Source: Glossina fuscipes
Taxonomy: Eukaryota; Arthropoda; Insecta; Diptera; Glossinidae
NCBI RefSeq assembly: GCF_014805625.2
Contig: NW_023998438.1
Span: forward strand, 575,068-639,067
DNA length: 64,000 nucleotides
Reading direction: 5' to 3'
Positions 44,101 to 55,894 of the stretch are shown one piece after another (within the stretch, counting starts at the first letter, position 1; every line of letters begins with the position of its first letter). The notes beneath the pieces are model-generated. The model made no database searches. It had not been told where the DNA came from and saw nothing but the letters and a program-made list of their open reading frames with translations. The position numbers and the translations under genes are program-made.

Positions 44101-45411
44101 CCTTGTCCAGTCTATCGTCTGTAGGTCAGTACCGAGTCCGTTGGTCACCGTCTGGAGTCCTACCTACAGTGCCATCATGCCCACACCCCCTTCACCTCAG
44201 CCACAGCGGTGGCAGTTCGCACTCAGCCACATATCGGGGACAAAAAAAAAACAGGAATTAAATGAACTAGGATACCTGATACTGTTTGTGTCGGTGTAGT
44301 GTCTGCGGCGGTAGCTGTTTACTTCGGCGGTTCCTGTTCACAGCAAAGGGTTTGTTGCCTTCTTTGATCCACGACTTATGATGGTCCGAAAGGTTGCTGT
44401 CGTTGCCTAACAAGGGTTGATCTCGATGGAACAATAGAGTCGCGGCACGGATCGTAGGCTGATATGTTCCCAGCCGGTTGCAGTGCAGCAGGTGTAATTA
44501 TGTTACCTCAACTTAATATTTGGTGATGAACGTATACGTTCGTATCCCTTTTAAGTGTGACTGTTTGTATTATGAAAGTGTTTGTTCGATAACATATTTT
44601 GATTATTTTCGCCTTTTTTTTTTTTGTGTATGCTTTATGCTTATGCCGCTCTTCGTTCCTTTTTTTTTTTATAAAAACAATTTTTATTTATCATTTGACT
44701 TCTAAGGTTTTCATTGAATCCTTCATTAATTTATTTCTTTTCTCATATTTTTATTACCATGCTTGTTATATACATGTACTATATTTCTGAACTAACAAAT
44801 ACACATTTTAAAGAATTTTGCACAGCTCCTAACATATAAGGAATGTGGATGTTTCTTTGTCACTTTACTTATTTTGTTCTTCGCTTTATGTGGCTTTTGT
44901 TATTTGAACATTAATAAACGCAGTAATTTCATTTAGTTCACTACTCTTAATTTATCAAAGTTTATTCTGCTTGTTTCTTGATTGATTTTAAGCGAGCCAA
45001 TAACTAGTTCTAGTTAATAATTACATCTTCACGCCCTAACTTCCCAGAGTAGACTCCTCTAACTCCGAAAACAAAAATCAGACAGACCTCTCCCTGCTCA
45101 ATTTCTCTCTTCTTCTTCCTGTTGGTCTCTACAGCGGCTTGTCGCTACTCTCACAAAAGCAAGCAAAGATCCCGCAAAATCATACAATTTTTGCCTGTTC
45201 TTGCAAAAGCAAAAAAAAAAAAAGGGAATACCGCAAAATCATACGATTTTGCCTGTTTTAATGAAAAAAAAGAAAAAAAAGATCATGCGATTTATAAACG
45301 GTACCATAAAATCACACGATTTTGTCTAACGGCATGCCGTTATTGCGATACTTGCGGTTGACACGGACCGACAGACACCCTACCCAACGTTTGTTCGCGG
45401 CCGTTACACAA
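44101..45411 (-). repeat. Large direct repeat, copy B (BEL-like LTR material)
   Basis: Pairs with 30641-31934 (see that entry). Right border CGCGGCCGTTACACA, like copy A. A TTTGGTGATGAACGT sequence at 44518 and TTTGGTGACCAACGTGATT at 45682 resemble primer-site regions of BEL-type elements on the plus strand; orientation of the parent element is therefore unsettled. Confidence 0.65.
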
Positions 45412-48138
45412 TTCATACATTTATTTACAGCAACAAAATTAGTTTATAAAAATTGTAATTTATAAGTCAAATTTTCTAGCAATAAAATCGTCTTTGTCTT
45501 TGTTTTGCACTCTCAACATTGCATTGATCATTATCTGTTTTGGTGGTTTCTTCCACCAAGTTCCAAGTGCTGGAAGAACAAAATCTATGTAAGTTGACGG
45601 TCTAGCACCTTTGTTTGTTTCGTGTCCACGTCGGACACGCTAATAAATACATTCAGAAGACAACACCTTAACATAACATTTGGTGACCAACGTGATTGGC
45701 ACGTCTCGCATTTGTTGTTTGTTGTCAGACGCGCTAACAAACAAATTCAAACAAATCATTCTAACTCAACATTTTGTTGCAAAGACAATTAATTAATCCA
45801 GTTTTAAATGCTCTTTAGTAAAAGATAAAAAGTGTGGATCGTTGTACGGTGTGCGTCAAGTGCATTGACCTTCACTTCCTCACCGAATCAAATACGATGA
45901 ACAAGTGAAGGACGTGTACTAACTCACTTCATGTCGACGACATCATGTAACTAACTCCACGTAATCATGAAAATTAAGCTGCGCTTACTCATTGAAGACT
46001 GCGTTGCCTGTTAACCTCGATATTTACTTCATAATAGACCTCTTGTGGCCTTCGTCATAATTGCGGCGACGTTTAATTCACTTTTCTTTACGTTTACTGT
46101 GATTAAACTTCGAAACTTTTCAATGTCGATAGACGTCAATTTTATTTTCGGGTAACGAACGAAATTGAACTGCAGCTCTATCAAACTTATTTTTAATACC
46201 TGATTGCCTCTCAGATGATTTACTGTGCTAAATAAAAAAAAAAATCAGACTCGGTTTCCACACTTTTTTTACTCGACACCTTTATATTTTCTGTACTGAT
46301 ACACGACAAATTAGTTTGTTAAATGTTTATTTAATTGCTTTTTCTTCCGCATATGTCCTCATGCGTTGATGTTTCAAAACAGACCACGTTTGCATTTCTT
46401 TCAACGCAAACGAAGCCACCCACCCTTACAATTTACAGACAAAGATCGGACTCCCTTTCTCTTTCCGTTGAATTCTCTCTTGATTGTTTTCTACGAAAAG
46501 AAAAGGAGTGATTAGTGGCAAGCAGATCAAGTATTGCTTTTTTATAGACAAGCAATATTATTAGCAGAACGGCAGACCTCATCCATCCTACACCCATCGA
46601 TTTCGCGATTGCTTAATACTATGTTTACTATTTAGTGTCTAGTTTATTATGTTACACGCGTGTGTCAAGTAGAAATTAGCAAATTTAGAATATATACTTG
46701 GATTTTGGTGTATTTTTTAAACTTCGGCAATCTTCGGTCAAGAATTTTCTACTTCTACCGCATCACTTTTAGAATTTTTCTTTGCACAACGCTCTATACA
46801 AAAAAACTTTTCCACTGTTACGTGATATTTTAACGTTTGGTATTGCGCGAATCCGCTCAGACGAAAGAGTGTCGCCACCTTCGTTGGTACCTGTTTCGTC
46901 CCCGTACTGCAGCGCAATTGAAAAACTCTCCTTGGCTGATGTAGTAAGCCGAATTTATTCGCGTAATACAACACCTGAATATATATCTCCGCCGATAGCG
47001 GTAACCATTCAGTCACTTCCCCACAGTGTGGCCGTCGGAGCAAAATTTGTAAAACCAACCTTTCTGCCCTTAATAAGTACTGCATCCCTCATTTTGCCGC
47101 CCACAGCACAATGATCACTCGAATTAAGTGATTTAAATAGATACATTATACGATATAATTTCATTTTATAATATTATTACCACCTAAATATCTCGAGATA
47201 ATTAGATGCTAATCAGTTAAATTAAAAGATTATACGTTATCATTACATATAAAATTTGCCTTACATACGCTACCATTTTCTTTTTAAATAAATAAAAATA
47301 TTGCTTGCTGTTTATAATTCTGCCGGCTTATTTCATTGTATAAGTTTAGGCCCCTGTAAAGTAATGCATTTTGTGCGCAGGTTAATGTTTAGTCTGAAAT
47401 CAGTTGCCATTCATAAATTACAACGCTGCGCATTAGATACGTTCACCAACTGTCTCGGTGTATAGTTTGTTAACAACTCATTTTTTTATCTTGATTATAT
47501 ACATTAATATATTCATAATTAAACCAACGATCTTAGCGGTTTACCATATCCCTTATGGGCGTAAACCAAGTCTATGACATAGGAAAAACACAACGCATCA
47601 GTTTATATTGTAGCATTTGTAAACTTTTACAACAATACTCAAAGTGTTCTCTTACCATTGTGTTGTACACTCGTATGCTGCTGTCATTATTAAATTTTTT
47701 TTTCGAATTCTTGTGAAGAAAGATATTTTTTTTCATATTTTTTTGCAGATATAATTAAAATGGGATTGGAATTTCAATTTTTATTCGGAAAAAAACTCAA
47801 ACTAAAAAAAATTCACATGCTAATATTAGTATTCCTCTGAAGATCGACGGACGGACGAAGCTTATTTACCGGGCGGGCTGCTTTTAGCGGCCATTTTGTA
47901 CCCTGCTCTACTCATTGTCAGCTTTCTATATTTCTAGGAGTTAGGAAGAGAGCAATCCTTCACGTCCACGGCCCGACAGGAACCACGGGGAGATGAGAAT
48001 AAGCATCTCTACGATCCCTGCTCTCATTCGCAATCCCTATAAGGATGTTTGTCGTAGTTACTCTCTTTTTTCTTTTCTTTCGCTTTTTGCTTTAAAAAAT
48101 TAATTTAAAGGAATTTTTCACTTTATTAGTTTTGCGCT
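45412..48138. other. No gene recognised; probable retroelement debris
   Basis: 45590-45800 looks like an LTR end plus leader (GACACGCTAATAAATACATTC..TAACATAACATTTGGTGACC). 46782-47114 (plus) and 46738-47085 (minus) are open on both strands in a GC-richer patch with no recognised family. The remainder is AT-rich. Confidence 0.35.
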
Positions 48139-48811
<673 letters not shown>

Positions 48812-49371
48812 GTATGATTTTGCAAACGCAAGTGATCTAAATGCTCAATTACGTAGCGTACAATGCAATCCACCTTTGCATCGGAATGATAATTAATTGC
48901 AACCGTCACAATTGAATAAAACTCTACGTTGCTATCATCTAGTACTACTGATATTATCAATTTGTCAGGAAAAAACTTCCAAATAAAGCATTTCTTCTTT
49001 CTTAATATGTACAATAATCGAACTCAAAATACATAACTGTACCAATAAACTACCGTTTACATATTTTCCTTTTTTTTTTTTTTCAATATTGTCTTTTTAG
49101 GAAGCACAAATCGACTCCAAATTTTCTTTTTTTTTTCCAAACAATTATAAATTTTTTTCAAGAAAATATATATTATTAGTCAATAAAATTGAAAAAGGTT
49201 TGGATTAATCGAAAAAGACCTAAAAATGCAAGAAAAAAAAAATGCAAAATCAAATGACGAGAAAGCCGATAGTCTAGTACCCATCATCGATCTGCCTTGT
49301 TGTGTTCCTGCGACGTCCAGATATTTGATTGTAAGTAACGAAAGCTGGGATAATATAAGAAATTCTTTCCT

Positions 49372-49866
49372 TTGGGTTTTTGGGGGATAATCTTGATGCT
49401 GCTCGCCACAACAATTTCCAGCGTTGATCCTTCAGAACAGTTGCGAAGTCTCAGATTCTCCAGGGATGTTAACGATAAAATGAAGTTGGTGGAAGTGGGC
49501 CCGCACATTTACCAAGTATCGTTGGAAAGTCATAATCAACCTTTCATGCCAGTGACGTTTGTACCAAAGCGCACGGTTAAGTTTGCTAGAGAGTGATCCG
49601 GTGAGCCTAAGGTAGATAAAATCATTGCTCCGAATATACCTTATTTGTGTTCCACGTCAGTGGCTTCTTCCTGCTCAATGATAACTGACATGGTTTTAAG
49701 GGTTTTGGCAAGCAAACTACAGTTGAAACCAATGTTGGTTATAACAGTGTACGACGATTTATGGGCGTACGATGACCGTCTAATGAATTTGGCTTCGGAA
49801 CTTATACCGCAAATTATTAATTTTGAGACATTCAGGTTGTTGGAACACATGTTTTATGGAGGTTAA
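49372..49866 (+). pseudogene. Unrecognised open frame with one in-frame stop
   Basis: One frame runs 49372-49866 with a single TGA at 49594. It begins with a hydrophobic stretch (FWGIILMLLATTISSVD, signal-peptide-like; possible ATG at 49396), then RFSRDVNDKMKLVEVG, HIYQVSLESHNQPFMP; after the TGA, VDKIIAPNIPYLCSTSVASS, LRVLASKLQLKPMLVITVYD and FETFRLLEHMFYGG. The layout (signal-like start, VITVYDD-type strand) loosely recalls N-terminal regions of divergent insect ionotropic receptors, but this is a weak impression. It may be an exon of a pseudogene, or an intact gene with a sequencing error. Confidence 0.35.
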
Positions 49867-50689
49867 CATGCACTTACCTGGCAGTAAAATATCGAAGAAC
49901 CGACAGCCAAACTAGTATACAGAAAACGAAACTTAACCAACTGCAATGGGGTATATGCCTGCGTTCATGCATTGCGAAGTTTGCTGAATTTTAGAAGATT
50001 GTAACATTTAATTAAAATAAATTATTATTTATTTGTTTGTCCTGTCGGTGCTCTAAAGTGTAAAGCTATTCCTTACAGCAAGTTTAGAGCAATCTTGCGA
50101 TGCCACTTGAAAAGGAAGTGACACGTGTAAGATGAGTGCCTTGCCTTAGCTAGTCCGCCAGATGTGGAAGGGGTTTTTTAACTTGCTCACGGACACTCCT
50201 AGGGCGGCTAAACCAAAAAATTTGCGTGTACTTACCTTTTACCGAATATCAGACGCACGAAACTTTAACTAACCGATCAGGGAATTATTGGAAAAATTAA
50301 TGTCCGTAGATGAACGTATATCAAAATCACCATTTCTGGTAATTACTTCCGATCTACAGCGTTCTAGAAAATTGTCAAATGATAATATATACAAAGGTAG
50401 AGCATTTAATGGCACTATAATTTTTGCTCGCGCTAATTCATGCTAAAAACTATTAATAACTTGAGACATTATTAATCGTCGTTCAAGCTTAGATCCCATG
50501 TAATCCAATATAATGATGCATGGTATATGTTATAATTTGCGTTGATTAAAAAATGGATTAATATTTTTATTCCTTGCTGATACATTATACTTTAAAGGAA
50601 CCTTTATGCACATTTATGCACTCTATTTAACTCATTATTGATGATTATTTTTAATAAAATTTGGCAGAGAGAAAATTTTTTCTAAATTG

Positions 50690-51003
50690 ACGGTGCAGTG
50701 TACTCATATCTTTCAATTGTTTTGTTTCTCTTTCTTTTGTGCTTTTGCTCCTTCTTTTTCGATCATATCGACACAATGACATCAAGCATATCACCCGAAC
50801 CTCTCCGCTTCACTGCTCAAAATTAACGGCCCTCCTGACAAATCAAAAACAAACCAAAACCTACTCTTTCGCATGATTTCTTCTTCTTGAATGCACCGCA
50901 AAATCACGCGATTTTACATAACGGGATACCATTACTGCTACATTTTCGGCAAAAACAGATCGACTGACATCCTACCCTAAATTTGTTCGCGAACGTTACA
51001 AAC
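50690..51003 (-). repeat. Large repeat, copy C (partial)
   Basis: Shorter, more diverged relative of the 31.6 and 45.1 kb blocks: ACCGCAAAATCACGCGATTTTACATAACGG, CGACTGACATCCTACCC, and TTTGTTCGCGAACGTTACA at the right edge. Confidence 0.7.
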
Positions 51004-51243
51004 TAAAGCAACCTATCGTGAGTGGTGTGTCAGACGGAATGGACGGTCCTTTCGTAAAATATTCATTTTACGGCACATATAGCGTGAAATCAAAATGTAT
51101 GAAAACAGTGTCTTCTACTTCTGATGGTGTGTCAGCTCGTTGACGGGTCAATTCACAAGTAAGAAATCATCTTCCTCTCTATACTTTTTTTTGGCATTAC
51201 CAATTGGTAATTTAACCACAAGTCAGCTGACCTATTTCCAATG

Positions 51244-51253
51244 NNNNNNNNNN
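51244..51253. other. Assembly gap (10 N)
   Basis: A run of ten undetermined bases. True gap length is not knowable from the sequence. Confidence 0.99.
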
Positions 51254-51735
51254 TTTTTTCTCCTTTCAATTTCAGTTGAGGATTGATATCATCCCACGAG
51301 ATCGTTACAGTTAGAGGCATTGCTGAGCAATTTTCTACACTCCAGCAATCCTGGATTTTTTACAAAATTGATCTCACTTAACGCGCATTTCAAAACTAGA
51401 CGAGAATCGACTGCAACTTGATTGATTGATAGCTCTGATAACACCCTCAGCGTTTGGTTTTATGTACCGCTGTAAAGCCTGTAACGGAGGAGTAGTAGCT
51501 CAGACTCCAATCTCAAAAGTGACTGCTTGAAGAAAGATATTAGTTAACTTGGTCAATACAGTCATAGTGATTGGAATTTCTACTAGACTATGGTGAATGG
51601 TTTTAGAACGGGAATATACCTTGTTATTAGCCGAGATTTAACTTCACTTATCAAAATATGGTTTTTGACGCAACATGCAACATGACGCTTCTCACCATAA
51701 AGATTTTCAAAAATGAATTTGATTGCGGTAAGCTC

Positions 51736-53146
51736 TTAGAATGACCTCGGTGAGTAGATAAGCTGAGTCCCTCTTGTGTTATTTGGTTTAGTTTGGTGAC
51801 CATCGGTCTTTAAGATTACCTTGGCTGTGAGAATTGCTGCAATTGAGGTTCCTGAAGCTGAGCACATAACTATAACTACAAAGCCAGAGATATTGCGTGT
51901 CAGATGACAAGTGATAGTCAGTTCCGCGACGGGGTATGAAATTACAACTATAAGAACTATCATGATGTATTTCACATACTGCGCCCAACGATAAGAGTGA
52001 TATTGGTAGAGCTCAGGATCTGTTGCCTTAGATCTCCTAATGCGTGTAAAGGCAGCCTTAAGTTATCTAGAAAATGGCGCACAGTGGTATCGGTTAGCTG
52101 GGCGGAATTGTGTAGATATGGCATGTGCTCCAAAACAGGTATTGAAGGCAGGTTAGAGTCAAGGTTACTATGACCAATGACTTTCTCCGTATTTCTCAAA
52201 ATATTATGGCTATGTAATGCATATCTACAAAGCAAAAATGCTTCCTTACAACGTCTAGCTGGGACAGTAGTGATTGTAGATCCACGTAATTCTCCACTCT
52301 GTGTTACTTTTACATCATTATCGGTTGGATCGTTGCAGTCAACATTCATGTGGACAGTAAGTACAAGCGCAGTGACAGTAACCATTGATTTGACCCGGAT
52401 TGGATTAAACAATTTGTACCTGGTTGCAGTTCAGAGATATCTGCAGATAGTTGACCGGTTAAACATATGTCCAGAGTCTTGATCTCCTACGCATGTAGAT
52501 AACAGGGGTCCCTATGTTCAATTTCACAATCGTGGAATTGTTTTCATCAATCGGCACAAATCCCAACAACGAGCTTAAAGTTATCTTGAGAGTAACTCCC
52601 ATATCTCTCCTTTTTGCAAGAGGGACTATCAATCTTACCATTAAATATGCGTTGTTCAACTTACAGAGCTAAATGATACATGGGCTATCATGAATCCAGA
52701 CATAGTTGGAACAATAACGGGGATTTTGGTAGGTTAATTGTAATATTATTCAGAACGTCATTCATGCTATTCCACTCATTAGTTCGAAGTCTACAGAATT
52801 TGAGATCAGTGATATTTTGATAGATTTATATAAATAGTCTATCATAATATCTAATGATGAGAATAAGTAGTTAATTTGTTCTTGAATTGCCACTAAAGTT
52901 CCTAATTGTCTTATTCTTCTGTCAATCATGTCTAAAGCTTTTTTATTTGGAGTTAATGCTTTCTTTAATATTTTGAGTGCTAGGTGGAGGCTGTCTACGC
53001 CTGACTGCAAATGAATTGGAATAACGTGCTGACTTTAAAAGACGATCATTAATCTTTGACAATTTGTCGATGATAGGCAATATTACAGACATCAGGGTCA
53101 GCTTCAAATCTGCTTCTCTCCCGACACCATAAAGGCATTTTAACAC
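51736..53146 (-). pseudogene. Env-like ORF of an LTR retroelement, heavily decayed
   Basis: Successive minus-strand frames (53146-52943, 53010-52762, 52659-52459, 52412-51972, 51975-51736) read as one broken glycoprotein. N-terminal charged helices are followed by a coiled-coil-like stretch (KKALDMIDRRIRQLGTLVAI, QEQINYLFSSLDIMIDYL), a Cys-containing ectodomain part (CKEAFLLCRYALH), LHALGDLRQQILSSTNITLI, and near the end a hydrophobic anchor-like segment (GFVVIVMCSASGTSIAAIL). The order fits class I-like envelope proteins of insect LTR elements. Many stops and shifts; not functional. The parent family is uncertain. Confidence 0.55.
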
Positions 53147-54800
53147 TAGAACTACCTACTTCTACCGGAAAGGTCAAAATGACTGGTTTCTTAAATTACC
53201 AAGACATTTAAGAAAAGACAATTTTTAGGTTTTATATATTTTTTATTTTTATGGACAATAATTATAATAATAGAATAACAAGAATTTATAAATTACTTAA
53301 ATTTTTTGCAAGTTGTAGTTATTTTAGCAGAACATTTACCGCAGACTCGTTTATGGCATGTACCTCAAATATTGTTCGTTTTATTATTATGCACTGTCTT
53401 ATTGGACACTATTTACGTTTCATCGAAATATATGTCTGGTTCTGCGATAATTTAGAGGATGATATTCCGTCTGCTTGAACTATAGATCTACTGGTTATTT
53501 CGTTGTAGTCAATTGCAAGTTCTTCGGATAATTGGAATAAAAATTCCTTTCTTGAAATATTCTCTCCTGTCGTTTCCTTATATAATATCCAGGCATTTAT
53601 ACCGGCAAGATGGAGGATATTGTAAAACGGTTGTAATAGCCACCTTCGGGATCCAGCTTTCACAGTATATTTCCGTGCCATTTGATCCGTAACATCTAAA
53701 ATTTGGTATTGTTATAAAATGTAACCGTTTCAGGTAAACGTTTGCCATCCTTTTCAATTTTCACTGACTTATGTTTTGATCTGAGAACTAATACTTTTTA
53801 TTGGGCTTACTCTTGTATGTGGTCAAAGTACAACTTTCCGTTTCATAAAGTACTGTCGAGAAACGAGACTTGTCATCCTTTTTTGATTTTGCAGGTTTAG
53901 GTAGTTCTCTCTTATTTTGTCTAATGGTGCCGACTAAGTAAGTTTTTTTCTTGATTAGTTTTATTGCTAACGACAAACCTGTAACGAAATTATCTGTTCT
54001 CCCGCAACTAATATATGGATCTATAAGGACAACAAATTCACATAAAGGTACGGATAATCTCATTTCGTCTTTTCCTATGTAGGGAAATGCATTGACAATA
54101 TTTACTTTTTACATCCGACGCCAACCAGAATTTTATGCCAAACTTATTCGGCTTTTTTGGCATGTACTGCGTAAATCTACATCTGGCTTTGGTCGGGAAT
54201 AATTGCTCATCAACTGTAATGGTAACACCTGGTTTATAACACATTTGACTGTTTTCAATGAATTTATTCCATACCCCTGAAACTAATGTAAATTTATCTG
54301 TTTGCAATCTTTGGCTTCTTTCATCTTTCTTATCGAACCGAAAAAGCCGAAGAATTTCGTTAATTTATTTCTGCCCATTGTCTCAAAGAAAAATTTGGTG
54401 CCCCATTTTTCAGACTATACATATGAAAATTTTAAGTTTTTTGCTTCGTATGCACCACGAGCATATAAAATTGCTATAAACGCATTCAACTTAATCAGAA
54501 TTCGACGAGCTTTTGCTTCAGTGCAAGTTTTTATATATTTCATAACAATATTGCAAAATATCAAAGAAAATGCTGTTCTTACACTACCTTTCATAATATG
54601 TCGTTTCGCGTATGCCTATGAATCTGACATTTCTTTGAAAATTTTGTGTACTGGGATTCTTCCTGGCGTTGAACCTTCTTGTAGTTTTTTCCACATAGTG
54701 CCTTCAACAGATATATCTGAACCTTGGTCGGTTACGGATATTTCAACCTCCTGATCATTTTCAGTTTCAGAATTAGAAAAGGCTTGGACAATTTTACTTT
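53144..54800 (-). mobile_element. piggyBac-type DNA transposon, pseudogenised
   Basis: Transposase pieces from right to left: an acidic N-terminal part near 54770-54650 (ISVTDQGSDISVEGTMWKKL-like), 54600-54310 (SYVWSEKWGTKFFFETMGR, KFTKFFGFF), 54307-54038 (KPGVTITVDEQLFPTKARCR, MPKKPNKFGIKFWLASD: the DEQ and conserved KP.K.G.K block), 54063-53788 (LVGTIRQNKRELPKPAKSKK) and 53681-53409 (ARKYTVKAGSRRWLLQPFYN, AGINAWILYKETTGE). Frameshifts separate them. On the left the element ends in CACTAGAACTACCTAC next to TTAA (53140-53143), a plausible terminal repeat and target. No matching right end is seen before 55.0 kb. Confidence 0.88.
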
Positions 54801-54844
54801 TTTTAGCTAAGCACTTTCAGTTAATAAAATCCAAAAATTAACTT

Positions 54845-55590
54845 CCCGATCTTGTATGTTCGTTGTCTTATTTTCAACTCCCTCTCGATGAATTCGCACT
54901 TCTCCACGTTAACTTGTAGATTGACACACCTTAGGCGACGGAACACCTCACATAGATTGGCCAGGTCTTTCCGATGACAATGTGGTCATCCAGGTACGCA
55001 AATGCGTGGAAAAGTCCTCGTCCTGGCGCCGTAAATTCCGTGGACGCTCTGCTCGTCGTCTCGAGGGGAATTTGCCAATAGCCGTCTTAGAGGAAATTGT
55101 ATCCAACGTTTGTGGCAACGTTTCCGTTGCCTCAAGTATAAAGGCAAGGCGAAAGCGTTTGGTCCGGTCTCCGAATTGGATCGGACATGTAAACGCGCTG
55201 CTAGTTTTTAATACGGTTCCTTCGGCTAGGTGAAAGTTCACTCGGCAGCAGTCCCTCTTGTAGATTTTCTCGATCGCTCGGGCGAGGCCCTAGGCAACGA
55301 AACTGGTGTTCGCACCAGTGTCCACTGTGGCGGTGACTCGTCGGTCTGCGATTAAAACGGTTGCGCAGATCCGTGCCATCAGACGTGGTATCTACCCCTT
55401 GTCGGCAGGAGGTCCAATCAGCTCTCGTGTACCTCTGGCTTTTCCACATTAGGGTGTCGGACCGTTCGCCAGTAGGTACGGGTTGTGTGTCAACATTCTC
55501 CACTATGGGGCTCGCAATTACCCTTGGCGGTGGGTGAAGACTTGGAAAGGGGGGTTACCCCTTCGAAATCGATCGCTAGGTTGTTCTTCG
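54845..55590 (-). mobile_element. Ty3/gypsy pol fragments (protease and RT palm), internally deleted
   Basis: Minus-strand frames give an aspartic protease (DTGANTSFVA near 55320, and a flap-side block PIQFGDRTKRFRLAFIL near 55170). They jump directly to the RT active-site region (YLDDHIVIGKDL near 55000-54970, with a 1-nt frame change, then VNLQVNVEKCEFIERELK). The RT fingers and first palm motifs between are missing. It is more GC-rich than surrounding DNA, suggesting a different family from the 22-27 kb element. Confidence 0.7.
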
Positions 55591-55599
55591 GGCGCGCGT

Positions 55600-55890
55600 G
55601 GCTGGTTTCGTAGGACGCTGGGGACCTTTATGAAATATGGCTGTTTGTTATGCTGTGCTAATTCATAAGCATTTTGAAATCGGTCAGACCCAACGGTGAC
55701 TTTTAGTACGTCATTATTGATTTTTGAGTCTTGGCGACCGCGTGGAGGTGAGGTCAAGGTTACCTACACGAAATTTGGGAACTCAATTTGATACTGTCTG
55801 CTGTGTAGTTACACTATACCTAAATGCCTTATTTATGTTTCGCGCTATCTGCGATGCTGTAGTTCCACTTAAAAACTCTTACTTGTCATA
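55600..55890 (-). mobile_element. mariner-type transposase N-terminal fragment
   Basis: Minus strand: GTTASQIARNINKAFRYSVT, TQQTVSN-stop-VPKFRVGNLDL, then after a frame change SKINNDVLKVTVGSDRFQNA and YELAQ. These match the paired helix-turn-helix DNA-binding region of mariner-family transposases (QTVSNWFxKFRxGxxDL; NDxLKxxVxxDxxQxxxELA). The catalytic D,D34D domain is absent; gypsy-like sequence follows directly. Confidence 0.7.
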
Positions 55891-55894
55891 GACG

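Noticed and set aside
44520..44790. Hydrophobic Phe/Leu-rich frames as membrane proteins
   Set aside because: They translate poly-T tracts; overlapping frames are equally hydrophobic.
54302..54754. 150-codon plus-strand frame
   Set aside because: It is antisense to the piggyBac transposase fragments, which carry the recognisable motifs on the minus strand.
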